A stretch of DNA of 17,189 nucleotides, taken from positions 1 through 17,189 of the forward strand of contig JBAYZQ010000030.1 in the NCBI GenBank assembly GCA_041672385.1, given 5' to 3'. This DNA comes from JBAYZQ01 sp041672385 (GTDB lineage: Bacteria > Spirochaetota > Spirochaetia > Sphaerochaetales > Sphaerochaetaceae). The notes beneath the pieces are model-generated. The model ran no database searches, was not told where the DNA came from, and saw only the letters and a list, made by a program, of their open reading frames with translations. Positions 1-6,779 of the stretch are shown here, in pieces; position 1 is the stretch's first letter; each line of letters starts with the position of its first letter. The translations under genes were made by a program, and so were the position numbers.

Positions 1-264
1 ACCAAAAAAATACCTTTTCTGTGTAAATGAAATATTCCACCCATAATGATTATAACCTTTGCATTATCCCTGCAAAGGACTCTCTTCAGATGCTTTTCAA
101 GCCCAAGTTATTTGGCAAAGTAACCCATGATACCCCGAACTTTTCCAACTTATCTGATACATAATCAGAATTAAAGCGAATATTGTAGACGTCTAAAATC
201 TATGGCTTTGAGAACTTGATATTATCTATTGTTTTAAGTTTACAAATTTGGGATACTAGGTTCA
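1..264. other. Gene-poor left edge, possible decayed coding sequence
   Basis: No convincing gene is present. A plus-strand frame of 45 codons (27-164) begins with ATG directly after an in-frame stop but has no ribosome binding site. Two minus-strand frames look protein-like over short stretches: 86-199, which has no start codon, and 107 down to the left edge, with an ATG at 44-42. They lie in different frames next to each other, as would be expected of a frameshifted remnant. I recognise no family in any of them. A clear inverted repeat (56-78) is listed separately. The stretch lies beyond the terminator of the neighbouring minus-strand operon. Confidence 0.3.
56..78. repeat. Perfect 8-bp inverted repeat with 7-nt loop
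   Basis: The arms CCTTTGCA (56-63) and TGCAAAGG (71-78) are exact reverse complements around the spacer TTATCCC. No U-tract follows on either strand, so it is not a classical terminator. On the minus strand it sits just upstream of TTATAATCATTATG, which could be a -10 element and start codon of a gene leaving the window on the left. An operator or RNA hairpin is possible. Confidence 0.4.
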
Positions 265-311
265 TAAAAAAAGGCCAAAACGAATAGTTATAAAACCATA
301 AGTTTTGACCT
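265..311 (-). terminator. Rho-independent terminator of the marR-flavoprotein operon
   Basis: Read on the minus strand, the arm AGGTCAAAAC (311-302) pairs over ten positions, one of them a U-G wobble, with GTTTTGGCCT (281-272). It is followed at once by a run of seven T (271-265). The 20-nt loop has its own inner stem, TGGTT with AACTA around TTAT, so the hairpin is long and two-tiered. It begins 33 bases past the stop codon of the flavoprotein gene. Confidence 0.85.
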
Positions 312-343
312 AATATTTAACCTTTTATTTAAAGTAGTAATTT

Positions 344-2779
344 CTAAACAAAAAGATTTACATCACAATCACTAGCAGCATCCATGTAGGTTGCAACTCC
401 ACCAATTTCGGCACCATCAACAAGTTCTTCAGCAGTAATTCCCATAATATCCATAGACATTTGACAGGCGACAAGGCGAACCCCATTTTCTTGTGCTGTT
501 TTGAACATTACTTCTAGTTGATCCACATTTTTCTTTTTCATTCTGGATTTCATCATTTTTGGTCCCATTCCAGAAAAATTCATATGACTCAGTTTCAAAT
601 CATTCATATTCTTTGGTAACATAGCGCCAAACATCTTTCCCATGAAGTCTTTTTTAACCTTGTGGTCAGGCTTTTTTCTCAAAACGGATAGTCCCCAGAA
701 AGTAAAGAACATGGTGACTTTCTTTCCACTGGCAGCGGCTCCATTAGCCAAAACTAAAGAAGCTAAAGCTTTATCAAAATCATTTGAGAAAACTATTAAA
801 GAAGCTCCATTTTTATTTACTGTCATGCTATTATTCAAATCCTTTGTACCCTTTTCGATTAAAGCTTCGCTTACACCTTTTTCTCGAGAAGAAGAAATCA
901 ATTTGTTACCCGTTAATTTACACCAAGAAACTACATCTCTAGAAAAGCCAGGGTCAGTTGCACTAATTTTTAGTAATTCCCCATCTTTTAAATTGTCAAT
1001 CTCATTTTTAAGTTTCACAATCGGACCAGGACATTGTAATCCACAGGCATCCACAACTAGTTTTGCTGTTTCAGTTAGTTTACTATTGCTGTTATCATGT
1101 TTATCCATTTTAATTACCTTTTCATCTTTCATCTTCAAAAGTTCACGATCTAAAATCATAGAATGCCAAGTTTTATATCCACCTGTTAAATTGAAAACTC
1201 TACTAAAACCATGTTGAACTAAAATTCTTTCTGCTATATAACCCCTTAGACCCATAGAACACATTAGGATAATATCTTTATCTTTTGGAATTTCATCTAA
1301 ATGGTCTCTTATTTCACCATGGACCAAATGCATAGCATTCTCAATTGTTCCTAGTTGATACTCATCATCTGATCTAACATCAATTAACAAAGCTCCGTTA
1401 GAAATCATTTCTTCCGTTTGCCTGTAATCAATTGTATGAGCCAAACCATCTATATCATTTTCAGCAATAAAACCAAGCATGTTTATTAAATCTTTGGAAC
1501 TATTAAAAGGTGGTGCATAAGATTGCTCAAATTCAGCCATATCAAAAATTGTTCCTCCCATACCCATCAAGGCAGAAATTACATCAATTTTTTTATCAAT
1601 ACTTCTGTATCCAACAGCTTGTCCACCTAAAATTTTTCCAGTCTTGGCTTCATAAAGAACTTTTATAGAAACGGGAAGACTCCCAGGATAGTAACCTGCA
1701 TGGTCTGTGGCATGAGTAACAGCAACTTTATAATCAACTTTCATATTTTCTAAAGCTCTTTCATTGACTCCCACACTTCCTGTATTCAAATCAAATACTT
1801 TAGCAATACAAGTTCCCTTTGTTCCAGGATAAGTTCTACATTTACCAGTAACAATGGCATCAGCAACTAGCCTAGCCTGTTTGTTGGCAGGACCTGCTAA
1901 AGCGATTGCAACTTCTTTATATTCTATAGCATCACCAATTGCGTAGATATCTTTTAAATTAGTTTGAAATCTTTCATCTACAACAATATGGCCTCTTTTT
2001 CCCAAATTAACACCACATTTTCCTGCAAATTCTGTATCAGGTTTTACCCCAATGCTCAAAATAACAAAATCAACATCTTCTATTACTTCTTCTGGTAATT
2101 GAACTTCAAGTTTTCCATCAACTTCCTTAAATCCCTTTAAAGGTTTATTTATGTACAAATGAACGTTATTATCGTGTAAAGTTCTATGAACTGAACTTGC
2201 CATATCAGGATCAAGATTAAGCATAACTTGACTTGCAGCTTCAACCAAGGAAACATCAAGTCCTCTTTCTATAAGATTTTCAGCCATTTCTATTCCAATA
2301 AAACCACCACCAACTACAACAGCTTTTTCTGCTCCATCCATTGCTAAAACAACTTTATCGATATCTTCAACATTTCTTACAGTAAGAATTTTATCATTTT
2401 TTATACCTTTTATAGGTGGAACAAAAGCCTTACTACCTGTAGATAAAACCATTGCATCATAGTTTACTTTTTCTTCTTTTCCTGTCAAACGATTAATAGC
2501 GATTACTTCTTTCTTTTCATTATCAAAAGAAACAACTTCGGTATTTGTTCTTAAATCAGTCCTAAATGGTCCTGTAAAAGTTTCTTCAGAAGTTACAAAA
2601 AGTTTTTCTCTATCTTTAATAACACCGCCTGCATAATAAGGAAGCCCGCAGTTTGCAAAACTAACATATGGTCCCTTTTCAAACATAATAATGTTTGCAT
2701 CTTCATCCAATCTTCTTAATCTGGCTGCAGTTCCGGCACCGCCGGCTACGCCACCAACAATTACGTAAGTTTTACTCAT
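344..2779 (-). CDS. CoA-disulfide-reductase-like flavoprotein fused to rhodanese, TusA and DsrE domains
   Basis: This 811-residue fusion has four sulfur-handling domains. Residues 1 to about 445 form an FAD/NAD(P)H pyridine nucleotide-disulfide oxidoreductase with two Rossmann glycine motifs (GGVAGGAG near 9, VVGGGFIGIE near 155). It has the single redox cysteine typical of CoA-disulfide reductases (SFANCG, C44) and the late tyrosines of that family (YYPGS, SYAPPFNS). Residues 455-550 are a rhodanese with active-site loop CSMGLRG (C507). Residues 572-645 are TusA-like with the CGLQCPGP motif (C579, C583). Residues 658-811 are DsrE-like with C772 in VACQMSM. Family knowledge suggests reduction of CoA persulfide, polysulfide or disulfide and passage of sulfane sulfur between cysteines in the cytoplasm; the exact substrate is inferred. 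The ATG at 2779 is preferred over an upstream TTG at 2788 because AAGGAG lies 9 bases before it. It overlaps the end of the MarR gene by 8 bases, so the two are probably translationally coupled. Confidence 0.9.
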   Translation of the reverse strand: MSKTYVIVGGVAGGAGTAARLRRLDEDANIIMFEKGPYVSFANCGLPYYAGGVIKDREKLFVTSEETFTGPFRTDLRTNTEVVSFDNEKKEVIAINRLTGKEEKVNYDAMVLSTGSKAFVPPIKGIKNDKILTVRNVEDIDKVVLAMDGAEKAVVVGGGFIGIEMAENLIERGLDVSLVEAASQVMLNLDPDMASSVHRTLHDNNVHLYINKPLKGFKEVDGKLEVQLPEEVIEDVDFVILSIGVKPDTEFAGKCGVNLGKRGHIVVDERFQTNLKDIYAIGDAIEYKEVAIALAGPANKQARLVADAIVTGKCRTYPGTKGTCIAKVFDLNTGSVGVNERALENMKVDYKVAVTHATDHAGYYPGSLPVSIKVLYEAKTGKILGGQAVGYRSIDKKIDVISALMGMGGTIFDMAEFEQSYAPPFNSSKDLINMLGFIAENDIDGLAHTIDYRQTEEMISNGALLIDVRSDDEYQLGTIENAMHLVHGEIRDHLDEIPKDKDIILMCSMGLRGYIAERILVQHGFSRVFNLTGGYKTWHSMILDRELLKMKDEKVIKMDKHDNSNSKLTETAKLVVDACGLQCPGPIVKLKNEIDNLKDGELLKISATDPGFSRDVVSWCKLTGNKLISSSREKGVSEALIEKGTKDLNNSMTVNKNGASLIVFSNDFDKALASLVLANGAAASGKKVTMFFTFWGLSVLRKKPDHKVKKDFMGKMFGAMLPKNMNDLKLSHMNFSGMGPKMMKSRMKKKNVDQLEVMFKTAQENGVRLVACQMSMDIMGITAEELVDGAEIGGVATYMDAASDCDVNLFV

Positions 2780-3140
2780 TAGTCTCAACTCCTTCTTTTA
2801 TGGCTTTCTCAATATAAGAGGGTAAACAACTTTTACAATTATTTAATTCATATAAAGCTGTATCTCCTTTATCTGTTAAGTAAAAACAAATACCTCTTTT
2901 ATCGGCATCTTCTACTTCTCTCAACACAAATCCTTTTTTTTCAACTGCTGAAGTCAACCGACTTACCCTTGAAACAGAAAGGTTCATTTTTTTTGCGATT
3001 TGAGTATTTTTATGAACTCCATCACTAAGAACACATAAAATAGAGGCTTCATTTACTGTAAGTCCCAGTTCTCTTTTCATGTGATTTTCAGTTTCGTTAA
3101 TATCACAAATCAATTTTCTTAATCCACATAAATCTAACAT
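2772..3140 (-). CDS. MarR-family regulator, cysteine-rich
   Basis: This 122-residue protein has the usual MarR size and layout: an N-terminal dimerisation helix, a winged helix-turn-helix at about residues 30-80 (NTQIAKKMNLSVSRVSRL as recognition region, then a wing with DADKRG) and a C-terminal helix. The ATG at 3140 is chosen because AAGGA stands 7 bases upstream; a longer TTG start at 3173 would put coding sequence into the operator. The protein has six cysteines (5, 12, 36, 85, 102, 105), including a C-terminal CKSC pair. Next to a sulfur-transfer enzyme this hints at sensing of persulfide or redox state, which is inference. It is the first gene of a two-gene operon, and a palindrome over its presumed transcription start suggests autorepression. 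Confidence 0.85.
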   Translation of the reverse strand: MLDLCGLRKLICDINETENHMKRELGLTVNEASILCVLSDGVHKNTQIAKKMNLSVSRVSRLTSAVEKKGFVLREVEDADKRGICFYLTDKGDTALYELNNCKSCLPSYIEKAIKEGVETNE

Positions 3141-3160
3141 TATCAATCCTTTTTTATCGT

Positions 3161-3189
3161 TTGTTACTAGCAATAGTTGCTATTAACAA
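3161..3189. promoter_or_regulatory. 29-bp near-perfect palindrome, candidate MarR operator
   Basis: Outer arms TTGTTA (3161-3166) and TAACAA (3184-3189) and inner arms TAGCAA (3168-3173) and TTGCTA (3177-3182) are exact reverse complements around the centre TAG. The only mismatch is C3167 against T3183. It touches the -10 element and covers the expected transcription start of the MarR gene, the usual position for an autorepressor site. Binding by this MarR is inferred from position and symmetry. Confidence 0.75.
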
Positions 3190-3216
3190 GATAATACGGT
3201 TTACTAAATTTGTCAA
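3188..3216 (-). promoter_or_regulatory. Promoter of the marR-flavoprotein operon
   Basis: On the minus strand a perfect -35 hexamer TTGACA (3216-3211) is followed, after 17 bases, by TATCTT (3193-3188), which matches 4 of 6 positions of the -10 consensus. The start codon lies 48 bases downstream of the -10 element. The -10 overlaps the palindrome by two bases. Confidence 0.7.
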
Positions 3217-3249
3217 TATTAATTTCCAAATCAGTAAAGAATTATTTAT

Positions 3250-3282
3250 AAAAAAAAAGAACCTGCCCCTGAGGACAGATTC
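3250..3282 (-). terminator. Rho-independent terminator of the radical SAM gene
   Basis: On the minus strand GAATCTGTCC (3282-3273) pairs over ten positions, including two G-U wobbles, with GGGCAGGTTC (3268-3259) around a TCAG loop. A run of nine T follows (3258-3250). It lies 41 bases past the stop codon of the radical SAM gene and insulates the marR promoter from it. Confidence 0.88.
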
Positions 3283-3323
3283 AAACCATAAAAATTATAA
3301 TGTTAAATTTAGAATAAAAAAAT

Positions 3324-4694
3324 CTATTTTCTGTTTGGATGGCTCTGATGATGAGGATACTTTTCCCAAAGTTCATCAGCTACTACTTTCCAATTTTCTG
3401 AAGCCTTTTTGCACTTATCACAAAGATTATGTACATCTTCCGGAAATTCAAAATCAGTAGACTTTGCCCCGCTTTCATCAACCATTTTGGCTAAAGCTCC
3501 ATAATTATCCAATAGAGGACAAGGTCTTAGGTAGTTATCACTGAAAGGTTGACCTTTTCTATAAGCCATGAAGAGTGGATTCTGATAAGCTTCAAGAAGC
3601 GTATGTTCATGAATGTTTGTATCGCTATAATGTATAAAAGCACAAGGCTCAATATCTCCACCTGCATTTATATGAAGATATCTACGTCCTCCAGCAATAC
3701 ACCCATTTACAAATTCTCCATCATTCCAGAAGTCCATAGTAAAAATTGGTTTGGTCTTTCGATAACCCCTTACCTTATAATACATCTCTTGTCTTTGTTC
3801 TGCAGTTGCCATAAGATCAGGTACTGCATTCACACCAACTGGCATATAGGTAAAAATCCAAGCAAACTTTGCACCTTTTCCAATAAGGAAATCAAAGTAT
3901 TCCTCACTACCAATTACATCTGCATTTTTCTTTGTATAGCACAAGGATGCACCAAATGGAAGTTTTTTAGCCTTTAAAATCTCCATAGCATTCATAACTG
4001 CTTTAAAAGTTCCCTTTCCTCTTCTGAAATCAGTAGACTCTTCATAACCCTCAATGCTTATTGCAGGAATAAAGTTTTTTACCCTTAACATATCATCTGC
4101 AAATTTCTCATCAATCAAGGTTCCATTAGTAAATGCCAAAAATTCACAGTCTGGATGAGCTTCACACAAACGAATTATGTCGGCCTTTCTAACTAGTGGC
4201 TCTCCACCTGAATAGATATACATATAGGTACCAAGTTTAGTTCCCTGTTCAATGATTTTATTTAAGCAATCATAATCCATATTTAACTTATTACCATAAT
4301 CAGCAGCCCAACACCCAATACAATGTAGGTTACAAGCACTGGTTGGATCCATAAGAATTGCCCAAGGTACATTACAATTGTATTTATTTGAATTCTCAAC
4401 TTGTTTTTGAGCACCTAAGAAAGATGCATTAACTACAAAATTTGTAAAAGCAGTTTTGATTATTTCACTATCAATATCATGAAAAAGACTCATAATCAAT
4501 TTATACCAGTTATTGTCTGGATCACTTAAGTAAGAACTAATTACTTCAGTCTGTGATTTAATTACTCCTTTCTTATCATGTTTTTGTAACCATTCAAGCA
4601 CCTTCATAATATTCTTTTCAGGATCTTTCTGAAGATAAGGAATAACTTTCTTTATTCCGTAGGCCTTCAAGGTGTTTGTAAATTCATTTGCCAT
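3324..4694 (-). CDS. Radical SAM protein with SPASM-like C-terminus, function unknown
   Basis: This is a 456-residue radical SAM enzyme. The CxxxCxxC motif that binds the SAM-coordinating [4Fe-4S] cluster is ACNLHCIGCW (C121, C125, C128), followed by the SAM-binding SGGEP (162-166) and AFTNGT. A helical N-terminal region of about 105 residues precedes the barrel. After it come C332, then G346-x4-C351 and C392, C425 and C428, which resembles a SPASM region holding an auxiliary cluster. Closely similar proteins are, from memory, common in anaerobic gut bacteria, but I know of no assigned reaction. A ribosome binding site (GAGAGGG) precedes the ATG. The gene is transcribed alone, has its own terminator, and is divergent from a protein that looks like its inactive relative (4891-5862). 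Confidence 0.9.
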   Translation of the reverse strand: MANEFTNTLKAYGIKKVIPYLQKDPEKNIMKVLEWLQKHDKKGVIKSQTEVISSYLSDPDNNWYKLIMSLFHDIDSEIIKTAFTNFVVNASFLGAQKQVENSNKYNCNVPWAILMDPTSACNLHCIGCWAADYGNKLNMDYDCLNKIIEQGTKLGTYMYIYSGGEPLVRKADIIRLCEAHPDCEFLAFTNGTLIDEKFADDMLRVKNFIPAISIEGYEESTDFRRGKGTFKAVMNAMEILKAKKLPFGASLCYTKKNADVIGSEEYFDFLIGKGAKFAWIFTYMPVGVNAVPDLMATAEQRQEMYYKVRGYRKTKPIFTMDFWNDGEFVNGCIAGGRRYLHINAGGDIEPCAFIHYSDTNIHEHTLLEAYQNPLFMAYRKGQPFSDNYLRPCPLLDNYGALAKMVDESGAKSTDFEFPEDVHNLCDKCKKASENWKVVADELWEKYPHHQSHPNRK

Positions 4695-4890
4695 TTTTTC
4701 CCTCTCTAAATCAATTTATATAAATATATTAATTTACAAAAAAACTTAAAACTATAACCAAAAAAAAATTAAAGGGAAATTTTTAGACAAAAGGTAAAAA
4801 ATGTTACATTTGTAAACAATAATTTTTTTTTAACCATTGCATTTTTTATTGCTAAGTTTATTATATAAAAATATGAGAAAAGAAACTTTA
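4695..4890. promoter_or_regulatory. Divergent intergenic region between radical SAM gene and its relative
   Basis: This very A/T-rich stretch separates two divergent genes. For the plus-strand gene, TTGCAT (4837-4842) and TTATAT (4861-4866), 18 bases apart, could be a promoter, leaving only a short leader before the ATG at 4891. A small inverted repeat TTAC-ATTT-GTAA lies at 4805-4816. I see no convincing promoter for the radical SAM gene among several weak candidates. Confidence 0.35.
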
Positions 4891-5862
4891 ATGCATACCA
4901 CCATACAAAACATAGTAAAAAATAGATTAAATAAAGTTAATCTAGATACCAACCGTTCACTTAGACAATTAATCGATTATGGAAGAACCTTTTCCACTGG
5001 ACGTTTTCAAAAATACTATTTGGATTTAATACAAACAGCTTTGAAAAATGATAATTCTAATTATTTTGAACTTATTAAGAAGTTAACAAAAGAAACTGAT
5101 CAAGCCCGAGTTCTTGATTTTTTTATTAATCTTGGCTATGACAGTTGGACCTATAATGCAAATATCATAAGAAAAAAAACTGAAGAACTTAAGATTAACA
5201 TTCCTTGGATGCTTTTGTTAGATACAGACGAAAATACAACTTTAACAAATGAAGAATATATTATAAGCCAAGGAAAAGAATTAGGAATAAACAGTTTTTT
5301 AATTAATACAAATTCCAATTTAAGCCTTGAAAGAGCCATGAAATTGGCAGGAGAATTTCCAAGAGCTTGTTTTGTTATAAAAGCAAAAACCTCTTTTTGT
5401 GAAGAAATCTCTTCATCCTCACCAACTAACTGTTTTCTTCTTCTTGATTCAGATGATAATTTTAGTTTAGAAATTTTTAACAAACTAAAAGAAAAAAAAC
5501 TTCTTCTTGGAACTTATTCACAAGAAATGGACTTTAATAATGTTGATAAAATAATGAAAAGGAATTCTAAAAATGGAATTTTATTTACCTTTTTAATCAA
5601 CAAACAACCTAATGAAAAAGTTTATCAAGAAGTTCTTAGAACAAGAAATCAATTGGATTACCCAATGATTTTGGTTGATTTATTTGAAGATTTTCAAGAA
5701 GTAAACAAAATAATTAGTAACAACAATACAATTTTGCAAATTTCTAATAATGAAGTCCTTATTGGATCAAAAAACACTGATTTTTGTTTCCACACTTTTT
5801 CTAATTCCAACAAGAATACTCTCTTAGAGATATTAAAAAAGGAAAGCACTAACCAACAATAA
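4891..5862 (+). CDS. Radical SAM-like protein lacking all cluster and SAM motifs (putative pseudoenzyme)
   Basis: This 323-residue protein has no recognisable catalytic motif by itself, but it aligns by eye with its divergent radical SAM neighbour over nearly its whole length. Anchors, in the same order, are NIPWMLLLD (103-111) against NVPWAILMD; ISQGKELGINSFLI (125-138) against IEQGTKLGTYMYIY; GILFTFL (229-235) against AWIFTYM; YPMILVDLFEDFQEVN (257-272) against KPIFTMDFWNDGEFVN; and TFSNSNKNTLLEIL (302-315) against HYSDTNIHEHTLLEAY. The stretch holding CxxxCxxC is missing, SGGEP is replaced by NTNSN, and the SPASM cysteines are gone. The frame is intact, so this looks like a maintained protein rather than a decaying gene. 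A TTG at 4837 and an ATG at 4873 are alternative starts. ATG 4891 is preferred because homology begins there, though no good ribosome binding site is visible. The 3' end overlaps the convergent TetR gene by 14 bases. Confidence 0.7.
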   Translation: MHTTIQNIVKNRLNKVNLDTNRSLRQLIDYGRTFSTGRFQKYYLDLIQTALKNDNSNYFELIKKLTKETDQARVLDFFINLGYDSWTYNANIIRKKTEELKINIPWMLLLDTDENTTLTNEEYIISQGKELGINSFLINTNSNLSLERAMKLAGEFPRACFVIKAKTSFCEEISSSSPTNCFLLLDSDDNFSLEIFNKLKEKKLLLGTYSQEMDFNNVDKIMKRNSKNGILFTFLINKQPNEKVYQEVLRTRNQLDYPMILVDLFEDFQEVNKIISNNNTILQISNNEVLIGSKNTDFCFHTFSNSNKNTLLEILKKESTNQQ

Positions 5863-6382
5863 TGTCAAGATCGTCCATTATTTTATTTGTAAATTCAATA
5901 AATTCGTCAGCATTCATTTGTTCTTTGTCAGTACACAACCATTTTTTTATAGATAGTATAATAACATCTGTTATAATATCTGCCAGAAAGGCCTTATGTT
6001 CTCTTTCATTAAAACTTTCAGCAATGTATTCCAAAATCAAAGGCTTTAAGTTCTCACTTAAAAAATCAAAAAGAGAATTCTGACCATCAAATCTAAGAGC
6101 ATTTGAGTAGAAAACTCTATTTTTATAAAAATACCTAAAGGAAACTGCAAAAAAGGTTTTTAAATTTTCAGCATCATTCTTTTGAAGTTCGTTAGTATAT
6201 TCACTAATGAAAATCCAATTCATCAATTCAAATTTATTCGGAAAATGATAATAGAAGGTTTTACGATTGAGTCCACAATTATCACAAATATCCCCTACTG
6301 TAATTTTTTCAAAACTTTGTTCTACCATGAGTTCTTTTAGACTTGTAGCTAAAGCTTTTTTTGTGATAACAGTGTTACTCAT
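5849..6382 (-). CDS. TetR-family transcriptional regulator
   Basis: This 177-residue protein has a classic TetR N-terminal helix-turn-helix: KKALATSLKELMVEQSFEKI leading into VGDICDNCGLNRKTFYYHFPNKFELMNW in two joined pieces, with the signature YYHFPNK at about 44-50. The C-terminal ligand domain, about 120 residues, is of the short helical type seen in DhaS-like TetR proteins; the ligand cannot be read from the sequence. It is last in a minus-strand gene set. Its ATG shares one base with the stop codon of the membrane-protein gene before it (TAATG), and that gene's last codons GAGGAA supply the ribosome binding site. The 3' end overlaps the convergent radical SAM-like gene, and no terminator is visible. 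Confidence 0.88.
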   Translation of the reverse strand: MSNTVITKKALATSLKELMVEQSFEKITVGDICDNCGLNRKTFYYHFPNKFELMNWIFISEYTNELQKNDAENLKTFFAVSFRYFYKNRVFYSNALRFDGQNSLFDFLSENLKPLILEYIAESFNEREHKAFLADIITDVIILSIKKWLCTDKEQMNADEFIEFTNKIMDDLDIIVG

Positions 6383-6756
6383 TATTCCTCCACTTCGCGA
6401 ATTTTCCTTTCTTTAGCAATTAGAGAAAGAAACTCTTTGCTTCCACCTATACAAATAAAAATTCCTCCCACAAAAGAAAGGCTAAAAAAAACGAACAATG
6501 AAACGTCTGTAAACAATAAACCCAAAAGGGAAATAATAATCATTAAATAACCTTCAAACCCTTTTTTAGAAGCAAAGGATAAAGAAGAAAAGACCAAAAG
6601 AAGGGCTGAAAGAAACAAAGAAATTTCTATTTTTCCAAACATGGTATTTTGTCCACTTCCAGAAGTTAAAACTCCTACCGCATCAAATCCGAAAAAAATG
6701 GTTAAAAACAAAAGAACACTAGCTGTCCAACCAATTAATGCACCTGATTTTTTCAT
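6382..6756 (-). CDS. Small membrane protein with four predicted transmembrane helices
   Basis: I recognise no family. The 124 residues contain four hydrophobic segments at about 5-30, 43-62, 68-84 and 86-105. The first is preceded by MKKSG and the last is followed by a charged tail (KERKIREVEE), which suggests both ends are cytoplasmic. A strong ribosome binding site AGGAGG lies 7-8 bases before the ATG. It starts 23 bases after the amylase stop codon and its stop codon overlaps the start of the TetR gene, so the three are probably cotranscribed. The close coupling suggests the regulator controls or responds to something involving this membrane protein; this is inference. Confidence 0.75.
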   Translation of the reverse strand: MKKSGALIGWTASVLLFLTIFFGFDAVGVLTSGSGQNTMFGKIEISLFLSALLLVFSSLSFASKKGFEGYLMIIISLLGLLFTDVSLFVFFSLSFVGGIFICIGGSKEFLSLIAKERKIREVEE

Positions 6757-6779
6757 TTCTGCACCTCCTAAAAGTCCTT

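Noticed and set aside
642..1217. Plus-strand open frame of 191 codons inside the sulfur-relay gene
   Set aside because: It lies opposite the TusA/DsrE part of a well-supported gene, has no ribosome binding site and no recognisable motif; it is an antisense shadow.
3549..3977. Plus-strand open frame of 142 codons opposite the radical SAM gene
   Set aside because: The opposite strand encodes conserved radical SAM and SPASM-like sequence; the antisense frame has odd composition and no start context.
5151..5483. Minus-strand open frame of 110 codons opposite the radical SAM-like protein
   Set aside because: The plus-strand product aligns with its neighbour across this stretch; the antisense frame shows no motif or ribosome binding site.
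6763..6774. Small AAAAG-GA-CTTTT hairpin after the amylase stop
   Set aside because: Five AT-rich pairs with a 2-base loop cannot form a stable terminator, and it abuts the strong ribosome binding site of the next gene.
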